DNA of 64,000 nt from assembly GCA_030142905.1 (NCBI GenBank), contig JASJOG010000021.1, positions 2,632,001 through 2,696,000 on the forward strand, read 5' to 3'. A model generated the notes under the pieces. The model saw only the letters and a program-made list of their open reading frames with translations. It ran no database searches and was not told the DNA's origin. Origin of the DNA: Heliopora coerulea. Taxonomy: Eukaryota > Cnidaria > Anthozoa > Scleralcyonacea > Helioporidae. Made by a program: the position numbers and the translations under genes. Positions 1-39,099 of this stretch are shown one piece after another; position 1 is the first letter of the stretch; each line of letters begins with the position of its first letter.

Positions 1-385
1 CGTTGAGGGTACCGAAGTCATGACAGGGTGGCGGTTAAATATTGCATTAATAGCTAATATAACTTTGAGAACATACTCTAAGAGCTTATAAATGATGAAC
101 TAACTTTTTGATATTGCAGCATTCTCTGTAAAGGTTGCCTTAGCATTCAAAACTCTCCTGCACGTTGAGTCTCGTTGTAAGGTTCATTTAGAATAAGAAG
201 ATCGATATACCTGACGACACAACTCTATTTTGAAAGGTACCGTTGATTATCTGGTTTCTGCCAGAAATGATGTGAATTTCTTCTGTGCCATTGATGGATT
301 TAAAGTCCTTCTGTCATCACTTGGGATCAATTTAGGCCATATATGGTAATCACTGATGCACCCGATAACTCTCCAGTTGTAGTGG
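1..385. other. Non-coding, presumed POLR1A intron
   Basis: I see no conserved exon, RNA gene or clear repeat here. It lies upstream of the first recognisable POLR1A exon and is probably intron, because roughly 570 N-terminal residues of that protein are missing and must lie to the left. Confidence 0.4.
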
Positions 386-1566
386 AATTACACCTTTTGC
401 TGTTCATTACCAGGAAATATACTATCATTAACGCCAACCTCAAACTCGTTAACGCAAAAAGATATTCATTTTATTCACTCGACATTCATTAACGCTTCTG
501 TCGCATTCAATTGCTATTTTTGCATAGAAAGTGACATTCATTAGAGTAGATACGCAACCATTTGCATCAAGGGGCACTCTATAGCACCAACAGACGACCA
601 TTAACACCATTCTAATATACATTAGGGATAATAAAATTTTAATTACGGAAGATACTTCTTCGGTCCGTTGCAAGGTCGATTTAAGGTTAAATGGAATCCT
701 GAAATGTATAAAAGATAATGGAGTAAAACTATCATAATTCGTACATAAACTGGATTCGGTTAGACAGTTCGAACCTCTTTTATTTCGCCGATAATTCGAT
801 GACTGTTTGGCTATGTACTGTAAAATGCTCTACTGACCCACTTTCTGCTCTGCTGAGCCCTTTCAGAACTGTCTTAACTCACAACATTGAATTATGCTAC
901 TGAAGACAGTTCTCCAGTCTTTTGCAGGGTCAAAATGGAATCTTAACATGTATTTTAGTTCACAGCGCTTTGTTAACACATCGACTTTCGCGTCCCAGAG
1001 AAAAGAACAAACTGTTTTGCGGCTAAATATGGCTTTGCGATCAATGCTTTCATACAGTCCAGTACTGCAGTGTATTGTAAGCTTTGATTGCAAAATATGT
1101 TTTGTCTAGGATGTAAACGTTGATGTGTGTTAGCAAAGTGCTGTGAACTACAGTTGGTTAACTGCGTGAAATTATACTTGTCAGGAAAAATGTGGTATGA
1201 TGAGAAAGTTTCATAATATCAGTTAAGTGAAGGTGCAGACGAAACCACGTTTAAAAGATAAAGGAATAAAACTATCAAAATTTATATACAAACCGGTGAA
1301 CGTAGGCTTCCTATAAACAGAGGTTGAAAGCCGTGTGTGCAATCAATTAAGACGTTCAAGAAAGGTAGAATAGAACTATTCTCTATCCCACCACAAAACA
1401 TATTTCAATGTTGTGAGTTAAGATAGCCCTGAAAGGGCTCAGCCGAACACATAGAACGTGGTCGGCTGAGCGAAAAATAGCAAAACAATCATCGACATAT
1501 TGGCGAAATAAAAGAGGTTCGAACGGTCTAACTGAATTCAGTTTATGTACGAATTATGACAGTTTT

Positions 1567-1797
1567 AAAATAAAACATATTCCGAAGAATAAAGTCATCT
1601 TGAGAACTCAAGATATGAGTCAATGCAAGATAAAACTATAGTTGGAACTGTGATATTTCGACTTTATTCCAAAGTCATCTTCAGACAGCCATCGGAATAA
1701 AGTCGAAATATCACAGTTCCAACTATAGTTTTATCTTGCATTGACTCATATCTTGAGTTCTCAAGATGACTTTATTCTTCGGAATATGTTTTATTTT
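1567..1797. repeat. Perfect 104-bp palindrome with 23-bp loop
   Basis: Positions 1567-1670 and 1694-1797 are exact reverse complements by eye, with loop 1671-1693. Perfect identity over arms this long implies a recent origin or active correction. It sits inside the right arm of the older foldback, so it arrived later. The loop plus one arm make a hammerhead-like core on the - strand. Confidence 0.9.
1656..1684 (-). ncRNA. Hammerhead-ribozyme-like core
   Basis: On the - strand the order is CTGAAGA, a hairpin with stem GACTTT/AAAGTC, then GAAA. This fits the hammerhead consensus CUGANGA - stem II - GAAA. Stem I would be the CTGT/ACAG flanks; stem III is very short or absent, so self-cleavage is not assured. 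Hammerheads of this minimal kind are known in Penelope-like elements and in animal retrozymes. The link here is inference. Confidence 0.45.
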
Positions 1798-2290
1798 ATA
1801 CTTTTTGAAGTTGTCGGCTGGTCATGACAGTTTTATTCCGTTGTGTTTTATACATGTCCGAATTCGATAAAATCTTAGCTCGACCCTCCAACAGACCGGA
1901 GAAATATCTTGCGTACTGTATATACTGTTTTACTTCATTATCTTTTATACATTTCGGAATTCCATATAACCTTAAATCGACCTTGCAACGGACCGAAGAA
2001 GTATCTTCCGTAATTAAAATTTTATTATCCCTAATGTATAGTAGAATGGTGTTAATGGTCGTCTGTTGGTGATATAGAATGCCGCTTGATGCAAATGGTT
2101 GCGTATCTACACTAATGAATGTCACTTTCTATGCAAAAATAGCAATTGAATGCGACAGAAGCGTTAATGAATATCGATCGAATAAAATGAATATCTTTTT
2201 GCGTTAACGAGTTTGAGGTTGGCGTTAATGATAGTATATTTCCTGGTAATGGAACAGCAAAAGATGTAACAGAAGTGGGGCCATTTGAAT

Positions 2291-2848
2291 GCCAATAACA
2301 TGTTATTTTTCGTAAGAATAATCGGAACAACCGACTAGAAACAGTTTACTTTTATATCTGACATGAAGAGAAGAGTCTATCATCTTTCTTGGCTAAATCA
2401 ATAATAAGTACTCATAGTTTGTACAATATTAAAATGTGTTATTATCAGTGAAAATTTCACGACGACTTGATAATTTTCTCCCGACAGTGAGGCTAGTTGG
2501 TGAACCACTTAAAACTTGAAGCTAAAAAATTTTTTCAGTTAGGAAAATTATATCGTGTTGTATTCGTAAAACGTATTGCTAATTTTATGAAGAAGTAAGG
2601 AAAGGTTCCTGCCTCAACTGCTATTGTGGTAATTTTCTTGGGTAATTACTTTATATACGGATAATTCTGTCTTATAGTTTTATTAATATACTTTATATTC
2701 GACATTATTATAAATTTTATATTTCTTTAAAATTAGCTTGTATCATAATCACAACTTTTGCCTGTGAATTCAGTGAGTGAAGTTGTTTCTTAGTATTTTG
2801 AAGTAAATTTTACTTGTTTCCCATAATCATCATTATCATTGTCCTTGT
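2291..2848. other. AT-rich non-coding
   Basis: No exon, RNA gene or repeat recognised. Presumed POLR1A intron. Confidence 0.4.
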
Positions 2849-3075
2849 CATTGCCATTGCCATTATGAATATCACTGCCACTGCCACTGCCACTGCCACT
2901 GCCACTGCCACTGCCACTGCCACTGCTACTGTCACTGTTACTGTCACTGTCATTATCATTGTCATTATGTTCTTCTCATTCTTCTTCTTCTTCTTCTTCT
3001 TCTTCTTCTTTCTATTATTATTATTATTATTATTATTATAATTCGCACACATTATTATTATTATTATTGTTATGT
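2824..3075. repeat. Hexamer and triplet microsatellite cluster
   Basis: About nine tandem copies of CACTGC, flanked by degenerate CATTGT/CATTAT units, run into (TTC)n at about 2986-3012 and (ATT)n at about 3013-3075. The open frames across it in several phases are products of the repeat. On the - strand the (AAT)n lies just beyond the LINE coding end at 3139, so part of it may be the element's simple-repeat tail. Confidence 0.9.
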
Positions 3076-3138
3076 TGTTACTTTCTTCGCACGGTTTAAA
3101 ACCGGGATTCACCAGTGACAGCTGTCCACAACCAGTAG

Positions 3139-3453
3139 ACTAATGTGCGACTGTAATGTCTTGCTCTCTAGTACTCTCCTGAGAATTCTTGCTGATCCTA
3201 GAAGTGTCGTTTTCTAAACCTGTTCAACCTTAACAGTTATCCCAATTTTCTTGATCCATTGCTCGAACTGTTTGCCTACACTGCCCAACGCTCCGATCAC
3301 AACTGGAACTACTATCTTTCCTACTGACCACAGGTTCTTTATCTTTCGTTTCAATTCTTGGTACTTTTCTATCTTTTCCGTTTCTTTCTCACCAACTCTG
3401 TTTTCTCCGGGGATGGCTATATCAATTAATAATTTCGCTCTGTTTTCTCTACT
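3139..3453 (-). pseudogene. LINE reverse-transcriptase C-terminal fragment
   Basis: The - strand reads about 105 codons, including LLIDIAIPGENRVGEKE, KIEKYQELKRKI, VVPVVIGALGSV and LLGSARILRRVLE. This is the typical C-terminal tail found after the reverse transcriptase of some non-LTR retrotransposons in invertebrates. One in-frame TAG (3214-3216) interrupts it where the family usually has Gln. It is a 5'-truncated dead copy, followed 3' by AAT repeats, and bounded 5' by another (ATT)n block at 3457. The exact clade (CR1-, R- or NeSL-like) cannot be decided from this piece. Confidence 0.7.
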
Positions 3454-3456
3454 ACA

Positions 3457-3458
3457 AC

Positions 3459-3489
<31 letters not shown>

Positions 3490-3570
3490 GTTATTATTAT
3501 TATTATTATTATTGTTATTATTATTATTATTATTATTATTGTTATTATTATTATTATTATTGTTATTATT
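3457..3570. repeat. (ATT)n microsatellite
   Basis: About 35 ATT/GTT triplets. The long run of leucines in one frame is an artefact of the repeat. Confidence 0.95.
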
Positions 3571-3806
3571 ACAAATTATTATAATTTTTATTATGATTTG
3601 TTCAATTTTTTACGTTGTTTATGATAACTTACTACGCCACTGTTAAGCCGATTTCCATAAGTTTTTGGTGTGACGGGCATGAAACCATATGCAATGTCTC
3701 ATTTGCCTATCATTTGCATATTATGATCAGCTTAATGACCAATGACCTTAGTGACCAATGTAAGACAATGTAAGACAACATTGTTATCACAATCTTGTCT
3801 TACATT

Positions 3807-4402
3807 CAAGCCTTGAAATAAATCTTGGAAATCTCCCGATCATCATGACCGGTAAAAAATGAAATTTGCCGGTCACACAGGATTTTTTACCGGTCACATT
3901 TGCCTTTTTCCTTTGTGGCCCATTAACACTGAACTACAACGTACAAATGTGTAGCCGGTGTGAGTTAGTTATCTTGCTGAACAACATGAACATTCTCAAT
4001 AAAATATGTTATCCCTTTGGCACGAAAAGGACGAACGAGGAACAAGAAGAAAATACCTTTTATTTATGATTTATAATAAACAATATGGTTACTGTGTATG
4101 ACGATCGAAATTTTGGTAACGTTTTACAATAGATACGGGGTTTTGAGGTGCGAGACATCCTAGTTTCCGTAATGCTTGTGGCGTTTTGAGGGGCCAGAAA
4201 TTCACTTTTTCCCGAACTAAACCTCCACAACGATTATGAAAGCAACATTTTCCGAAACAAGAAACCCATCTCACTCGCATTTTTGTGAAAAAAAAAAAAA
4301 ATATTACTGGTAATGGATGACCGTTAAGCGACGATATTTGCCGGTCAAACAGGATAGTTTTACCGGTCAATGACTGGTGACCGGCACCAAGTTCGAGGCT
4401 TG
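3807..4402. mobile_element. hAT-type MITE, 596 bp
   Basis: The ends are caagccttgaa... and ...ttcgaggcttg, i.e. terminal inverted repeats CAAGCCT(T/C)GAA. They are followed inward by inverted runs built from the motif ACCGGT(C/A)A and 'ttgccggtca'. An exact 8-bp target duplication CTTACATT flanks the element (3799-3806 and 4403-4410), diagnostic of the hAT superfamily. No transposase is encoded. The right end lies 29 bp before a candidate POLR1A splice site. Confidence 0.85.
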
Positions 4403-4431
4403 CTTACATTGGTTTATGTTGTACTGGGTAG

Positions 4432-4516
4432 TTTATGATGGTGGGCCTGAAATACAGCTCAGTCGTAATCACGCTTTGATTCTTAACGGTGGGGTTGTAC
4501 TACATTTAGTTTGTCG
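4432..4516 (+). CDS. POLR1A: Possible extra upstream POLR1A exon
   Basis: An AG at 4430-4431 and a GT at 4517 bracket an open stretch reading VYDGGPEIQ ... GGVVLHLVC plus two bases of an Arg codon. Joined to the next exon it gives VCRHLKEGD, which matches the place where the family reads (V/C)RH(V/L)K-GD before [10 protein letters not shown]. Phase and position fit. The rest of the stretch is only weakly like the family (NGP-x-PGA ... NEDG), so the exon is uncertain; the 5' acceptor in particular could be elsewhere (for example after atacag near 4453). Confidence 0.35.
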
Positions 4517-4545
4517 GTTTAATTCAGTTATATTGGTTTGGTGTA

Positions 4546-4692
4546 TAGACCCCTTGCACTTATTCCTTTGCTGGAGATAAAATGCTTATAGATTATAGAA
4601 TTTTCATCGATTATTCGTTCGGTTGAATATCGGAACTTTGAAGTTGTCCTCCAGATGGACCGTATTGACGCCATGTGCAAGGGGTCTATAGC
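4546..4692. repeat. Small foldback (MITE-like)
   Basis: Inverted ends tatagaccccttgcac and gtgcaaggggtctata, 16 bp and exact, lie about 115 bp apart. No coding capacity and no convincing target duplication. It sits in the intron just before the first certain POLR1A exon. Confidence 0.65.
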
Positions 4693-4753
4693 AATTTTGT
4701 TTTATGCAACGCAATTTAAGTCACTGATTGTTTTTAATTGTAAAGGTTTACAG

Positions 4754-33836
<29,083 letters not shown>

Positions 33837-35414
33837 GATATGGAAAATAAGAGGTTGTAAGTTAAGTTTGTCGTATATTACGGAATTCCTAGAGTTGTAA
33901 ACAAAGGCGTCGACTGCTCCTACATTTGCTTGTTTTTTTTTTTTTAATATCCAGATGTGTGAGAAATATAGAGATGATATATTCTATGACGTCATTTTGT
34001 TGACAAAGCATTTGGACTTATTCTGTGTTCTGATATGGTGTCAAAAAGACCATGTTGGTCAGTGACTTTTGAGTTTCGACGTTCAACAGAACAAATTCCA
34101 AAGAAAATATTTTTGAATACGAGCATTTCACTCGCAACAATTGAATTAATGGTTATCCGGTTGAAGATTGGAATATAACGCGCATCTTTTGAGATTGTTG
34201 AACGAAATTTGTGGAAATTTTGCACGTTTTGTGACATGTTGTGTGTTGGCATAACGCTTGAGCGAGATTGGAGTGCGACAAATGACAATGGAACGTCCGA
34301 CAAGCTCAAAGCTTCTCATTGGTCTTTTTCTGAGGATGTGTGCTTGAAAAAAGTTGGCATGTTGTCTACCAGACTTTAGTTGATTAGTTAACAATTCTGA
34401 TATAAGGAAAGAAGGATATGGAAACTGTCATGTTTACCACAGTAATGGTATTTCTAAAGTAGTTATGCCCAAATTCATCAACTACATTCATACGCAAAAT
34501 TTTCAAAGATTTCGAAATCAAGATATTTCGTTGAATAATATATCATGAATAATCAAAGCCTTTTTTGATAATTGAGAAACATTCAGTTTTATGGGTATTT
34601 ATCTACTCTATTCATATCTTTTAATCTTTCGTGCTTTAGCCGTAATCCTTTCCATACGTTCCTGAACCACCACCACCTTAATTCCCTTTGTAAGTTGAAT
34701 ATTCTTTCAAGTCTTCCTTAAATATACTCCTTCATTGGCTTTCCTGCACTAAGCTTCTGTGATCAACTTAGATATCTTCGAATCTTTTTTATTTGACCTT
34801 CTAATCGTCTCTTCCACTTCGAAGATACACTGTTTCCGAACGTTTACTTCTTTTACATACCAAGCTCATCTGTCCCAACGTTCCCTACTTCTTTAAGCAC
34901 GTCATTAAGTTGACTTGTATGATTAATCGGAATAAACTTCACCACGTTGTCCGTCATTCTTTTGTGATTTTTCACACTACGCACATTCCTGTTTCTAAAG
35001 TTTTGGGGACTCGTATTATCTGGACATCACATTTACTCTTATTTTGTACTCTTCTCATTACTTTTACTCTTCTGTTACTCTTCTCTGGACATTACTTTAC
35101 TGGTCATCATTTCTAAAATTGCAGACTTTTCATCACCAATTCCTCGCTGTCTTGCTTCTACAATGTCTTCATTCTTATATTCTCTACCACTATACACCTC
35201 GCCCTCATTGCCATTCACACCGGTACCACTTTCTACTCTTGCTTCCTCTGGTTCGTTAATAGTTGTCTCTTGAGTGATTCTTCATCGGTGTTTGGATCTA
35301 AATTTTTTTTCTAATCTCTTCTAATTCGGCTTCGGATTACCAGCCGTTATATCTGATTGCAAGAGTTTGTCCTGCAAGTTTTTGTTCAAATGAACAAATA
35401 CTGGCAGAACAAAC

Positions 35415-35690
35415 CCTTGACGATCCACAACTTAGTCCTATTGATACTCCTAGATTCAAACCGTTTGCATAAAAATTGATGGCTGATGCTCCGAAAATAC
35501 TAATACAAGTTTTGCGAGTGGCAAGTATTAATGATACCTCAAAAAATGCTACTAAAAATCGATTTTTGTCTTTTCGCTAACAATATTAACATATCAATAT
35601 ATTTCCAGGCCAGATATTATTTATGACAAAATATGCACATTCAATTCGTGGTATGAAACTGATTGCATAACTTTTTGTAAGCCTTGTTTA
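35415..35690 (+). repeat. Direct repeat, copy 1
   Basis: Shares the order 'ttgacgatc', 'cctattgatactcctagatt', 'caagtattaatga', 'ccagatatta', 'ttcgtggtat' and 'attgcataactttttgta' with copy 2 at 36424-36690; roughly three-quarters identical by eye. The spacing is about 1 kb. Confidence 0.8.
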
Positions 35691-36381
35691 TAGTAGGTTT
35701 CAAACAACTGTTGCGTAAGTGTTTCATAGCAATGATTACCTAACAATAGTTTTTGTTAGTCCTGTAAACACACAACAAGATTACATAACTAAATTTTTTT
35801 TTCACTGTAGGAACACAAGCAGATCAAGCAGTAGATATTTCCTTAAAAATTATTGTCCTTGTTAAGTCGAGGTTTGCTATTTTTTATGTACTTTTATTCA
35901 TTTGCAGAACATGACAGCTATATATAGGGCAGTTTTCATCTGTAGCGTAGCCGGAATCAAGTGGTTGGCAGCTTGGAACCCACTGTAGCATGTAAAGTTA
36001 TACAAATTATTGATGGCCTTGTGCGTTGAACAGGTTACCGTTTATCACATATCTTCACACCATTTAAATGAAAATATTTTTTTGATTTTATAAACCGATC
36101 GTTAAATGCAGGGCTACTGCTTAGCACAGGTTTCCTTGTGCTGGTGATGTTGAAAAGAAAAACGAATACGAAGAAAAATTCAAATGTTTGGTGAAGCGTC
36201 AAAGATGGCCAATGAGGGACTTTTCAAGCCAGAACACCGACAATCACTTTTAAAGTTTTCAACCGAAATTTTGGTTACTGAGGTTAAATCTCCAGTGGGG
36301 TAGCTGATATGAAGCTGATTGTTGATTGTGCAGATTGTCTCAGTCTTGTGGTTGACTCACTGTTGCAGGTAAGTCAGTGAT

Positions 36382-36413
36382 GTTTCGACGGCGGCAGAGG
36401 CGGTGATCTTCAG
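36382..36413 (-). ncRNA. Hammerhead-like core beside direct repeat
   Basis: On the - strand: CTGAAGA, then a GC-rich hairpin (cGCCtctgccGcCg, imperfect), then GAAAC. The same framework (GAAGATGACCGCC...GTCGAAACGTCA) ends the Penelope copy at 46.8 kb, so this may be the end of another Penelope-like element, with the two direct repeats as its long terminal repeats. Inference only. Confidence 0.4.
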
Positions 36414-36423
36414 AGTCGAGAAA

Positions 36424-36690
36424 CTTGACGATCAACAACCAAGTCCTATTGATACTCCTAGATTCCAACCGTTAACGTTAACACAGACGCTGATGCTTGG
36501 CAAATACCAGCACAAGTTTTTCGAGTCGCAAGTATTAATGACTCCTAATAAAATGCTACTTCAAATCTACTTTTGTCGTCTTGCTATCAATATTTATATG
36601 TTATAATGTGCTTCCATGCCAGATATTAATTTTGCCAAAATATGTACATTATATTCGTGGTATCAAACCTATTGCATAACTTTTTGTATA
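36424..36690 (+). repeat. Direct repeat, copy 2
   Basis: Partner of 35415-35690. It ends about 185 bp before the DCXR start codon, so the promoter abuts it. Confidence 0.8.
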
Positions 36691-36812
36691 ACTCTGACGT
36701 CACGGATCACCCTGACGACAAAGATCCAACTGTCAAGGCTCGGGATTCCTTTGAATGTTTGTTCCTGCTACCTCAATTAACCTGTTACTCTGGTACTTGA
36801 GACCTCTCCCTG

Positions 36813-36825
36813 TGTATATCATATT
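36813..36825 (+). promoter_or_regulatory. Possible TATA-like element of DCXR
   Basis: tgtatatcatatt lies about 50-60 bp before the ATG at 36875. The spacing leaves a very short 5' UTR. Weak evidence; many metazoan housekeeping genes lack TATA. Confidence 0.2.
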
Positions 36826-36874
36826 CCCCTGAGATTTGACTAGTCAAACCTTGAAGAAAAACTGAGTTCTGGAC

Positions 36875-36926
36875 ATGGAAATTAACTTTACTGGGAAAAC
36901 TGCGTTGGTAACTGGTGCTGGAAAAG
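36875..36926 (+). CDS. DCXR: DCXR-like exon 1
   Basis: MEINFTGKTALVTGAGKG (last codon split). This is the short-chain dehydrogenase start: first beta strand and the TGxxxGxG dinucleotide-binding loop. ATG is in a good context (ggacATGG) and the preceding frame has a stop. Seven exons in the window give 211 residues out of about 245 expected. The enzyme would reduce L-xylulose or other carbonyls with NADPH. Other SDRs (carbonyl reductase 2-like) are possible, but the SRTQSDLD and YxxxK contexts fit L-xylulose reductase best. Donor gtattc; the following intron is 13.2 kb. Confidence 0.9.
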
Positions 36927-38164
36927 GTATTCTCAGTTACTACTCTTTGTTTCGACTGTATTAATTGAAACAGCTACCTGAGCTTATCACTGACGTCTGT
37001 AATCTTTATATTTCTGACGATTCTATTGCACAAACACAATAGCTGTCACGAAATTTCCAATCGTTTGAATATAGAGATCAGTTCATTTTGAATTTTATAA
37101 CGTTCAGTACTAAAGTAAAAAATCTGCAGAAGAAGTTATGGAAGGGTAAATTTAACTGAAGTGAAGTAAGAGCTGAAGAATCTGAGGTTGGTAGCAAGCT
37201 CAGTAAAGTATTGCCATCAAAGTATAAATAAAAATGTGAACGGAAAATTTAGAGTTATATGTATTTCTTAGCCATGGAGCACTTTTTCAGTTTGAAAGTA
37301 GGCAGAATTGCGAGTTTTTGCATGGAATTATAGCGATGGATCTTTTCGACAAAATATTTGCATCATGGGTAATCAGGATCACGTTCGGTCATCTGAAACA
37401 GTAAACAACTAGCAAAGATTGCAAAGGCGCATGGAAGGTCGTTTATATTTCCATTCGGTTCAGAACAATTGAATTCAAGCTAAGCCAAGGCAAATCGAAT
37501 GTACTTGGTATTGTATTTGACTGTTAGGCCAGAACGTGTTTAGAGCTCAAAAATATTGAATTCAGAATCCCCTTATTCACTATGCATGAATAGTTGTCTT
37601 ATTTGGAAGACAAAGCAAATTTTACATGCCATAGTACTAAATAAATGTTCTTTAAACAACTACCTCGTCTGTTCATTTTGCTCGTGCGGTTCTTGTTAAG
37701 ACTTCACTTCGTCTGTGTGTAGATTAAATGCCTTACTGTAGTGATAACATGGCAGTATTGGAAGTGAACATCTCTATTGTTAACCAATTTAAGCCGTTCA
37801 ATACGTTCTTTCTCTGTTTCAAATTTGTTTCATTATTGATGATACATAATTTAAAAACTCATGTGGCAGAATAGTTTTAATTAAATTAGTAACAAAGAAC
37901 CTGTTGTAAACAACTAGTCATTATACTGGACAACAAGGAACCATTGTAAGCCAACCTCGACCTTGACCCTAAAGGCTAGGCTTGACACTTGTCTTTTGGA
38001 TTGCGTTGAAGCAGGTTGTAAAGTATTCGTAAGGTGAAGAGAAGTCAGAAGGAAGCGTACGGAGAGAGTGAAATAAAAGATAGATACAGTCCCTAGTGGA
38101 ATCTACTGAATTCACGAACAAGCGCCGCACAAATAGGCGAAGGTTGTGCGACAACTCATAGATT

Positions 38165-38381
38165 CAGTTTAATGTTTGAGAAACGTTAGACCTTAGATAT
38201 ATTAAGGTAGATGAACGATCTTCAAGTTCGATACTCCGAAAATGATTTTTGAGCCCCAGACGGGGATCGAACCCGCAACCTTCTGATGACCGGTCATCTT
38301 AGAAGGTTGCGAGTTCGATCCCCGCCTGGGGCTCAGAAATCAGTGTCTGAGTATCGAGCTTGAAGATCGTTCATCTGCCTT
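38165..38381. mobile_element. Palindromic tRNA-like retroposon, 217 bp
   Basis: An exact 12-bp duplication AACTCATAGATT flanks it (38153-38164 and 38382-38393). The arms are near-perfect inverses (aaggtagatgaacgatcttc / gaagatcgttcatctgcctt), centred on atgaccggtcat. Each arm contains a tRNA 3'-half-like segment: variable loop, T arm with GTTCGATCC (B box) and a 'tctggggctca' acceptor strand. No complete tRNA (no D or anticodon arm) is present. The duplication length suits LINE-style retroposition. Confidence 0.75.
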
Positions 38382-38400
38382 AACTCATAGATTGTTTAAA

Positions 38401-39099
38401 ATGTGTGACGAGAATGAACGAATGTCTTTGGAAGATTTCCTTGAGTGGACAACAGGATAACTTCAGTCGTTGCTGATGGAGCGGGGGAAGACACCCACTG
38501 GAAATAAGAAAGATCTTGCCGCTAGAGCCTTGTTGGTTGCCTTTGAAGCAAAAGATTCAGTTGTTAAGTGTGCCCAGGAAATCTCTAAACGTTTAGAAAT
38601 GGAGTACTCCGGCCTTAACAACTGCGAAATTCCTGACCCTTTAAAAGTTGAAGATAGCTTGTGATCTGGAGATATAAGTACATGACCAAATGTTAATCGT
38701 GGCCAAATTTTTCAATATATTCTGTCTTGCAAAGCTTTTGAATCCGAATATATCGGTCAATACAAGGCAAAAAAAGCTTACTCGTATTTTAAAAGTGGCC
38801 ATGTCCATCAGGTTTTGACCCATTTTCCTGCTGACACTGGTGATTTAGTTGTAGTGAAGTCATCAGTAACCCTTTCCATGAAAGTCAGAGAAACACCCAA
38901 GAAACTGCGGGTTCTTCTGACAAAGTCTGGTAAAATCAGGTCCGTTAATTGTTCGTGCACAACTGGATTCTCTAAATGTTGCAATCACATCACTGCTGCA
39001 CTTCACAAATTGCAATTTGCTGTTGAGAGAGAGTATAACAACCCAACATGCACTGAAATTCCTTGCAAATTTAACGATAAGAGTAGCTACACCCTGTAG
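38401..39099 (+). pseudogene. SAP-like/SWIM zinc-finger protein, broken by stops
   Basis: One reading frame, starting at ATG 38401 or 38422, runs to 39099 without a frameshift but with TAA (38458-38460), TGA (38662-38664) and TGA (38683-38685), and ends at TAG (39097). It reads MSLEDFLEWTTG, then LLMERGKTPTGNKKDLAARA (SAP-like, DNA-binding), KAFESEYIGQYKAKKAYSYF, and a SWIM finger CSC-x7-CNH at about 38950-38988. Similar proteins in invertebrates often continue into a YqaJ-type nuclease, which is absent here. The two TGA codons sit where Trp would be plausible (TGG to TGA). It lies between the two long TIRs and could be transposon cargo. Confidence 0.65.

Larger units (their letters stand above)
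386..2290. repeat. Composite 1.9-kb foldback element
   Basis: The left end (ttacaccttttgctgttc, from about 386) and the inverted right end (gaacagcaaaagatgtaaca, to about 2275) mark a large inverted repeat. The arms share long matching blocks, for example the stretch around 430-700 with its complement around 1965-2240, and 760-880 with the complement of 1400-1540. The right arm is interrupted by an unrelated perfect palindrome (1567-1797). Single-arm or small copies of the same family occur at 21366-21960 and 61062-61486. No protein is encoded; it looks non-autonomous. The class and target duplication are not clear. Confidence 0.75.
33837..36874. other. Intergenic region between POLR1A and DCXR
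   Basis: About 3 kb between two co-oriented genes. It must hold the POLR1A polyadenylation site (no AATAAA seen nearby) and the DCXR promoter. It contains a T/C-rich stretch (34620-35330) and two diverged direct repeats (35415 and 36424). No further gene recognised; open frames at 34910-35259 lack motifs. Confidence 0.6.

Noticed and set aside
2810..3112. Open frames rich in alternating Val/Ala, Asn or Phe/Leu
   Set aside because: They are direct translations of hexamer and triplet microsatellites in several phases and both strands.
38240..38345. Functional tRNA gene
   Set aside because: Only 3'-half-like segments in mirror orientation; no D arm, anticodon arm or pairing acceptor strand.
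38401..39099. Alternative genetic code reading TGA as Trp
   Set aside because: Both host genes use standard stops and contain ordinary Trp codons; the frame also has TAA and sits in a decayed transposon.
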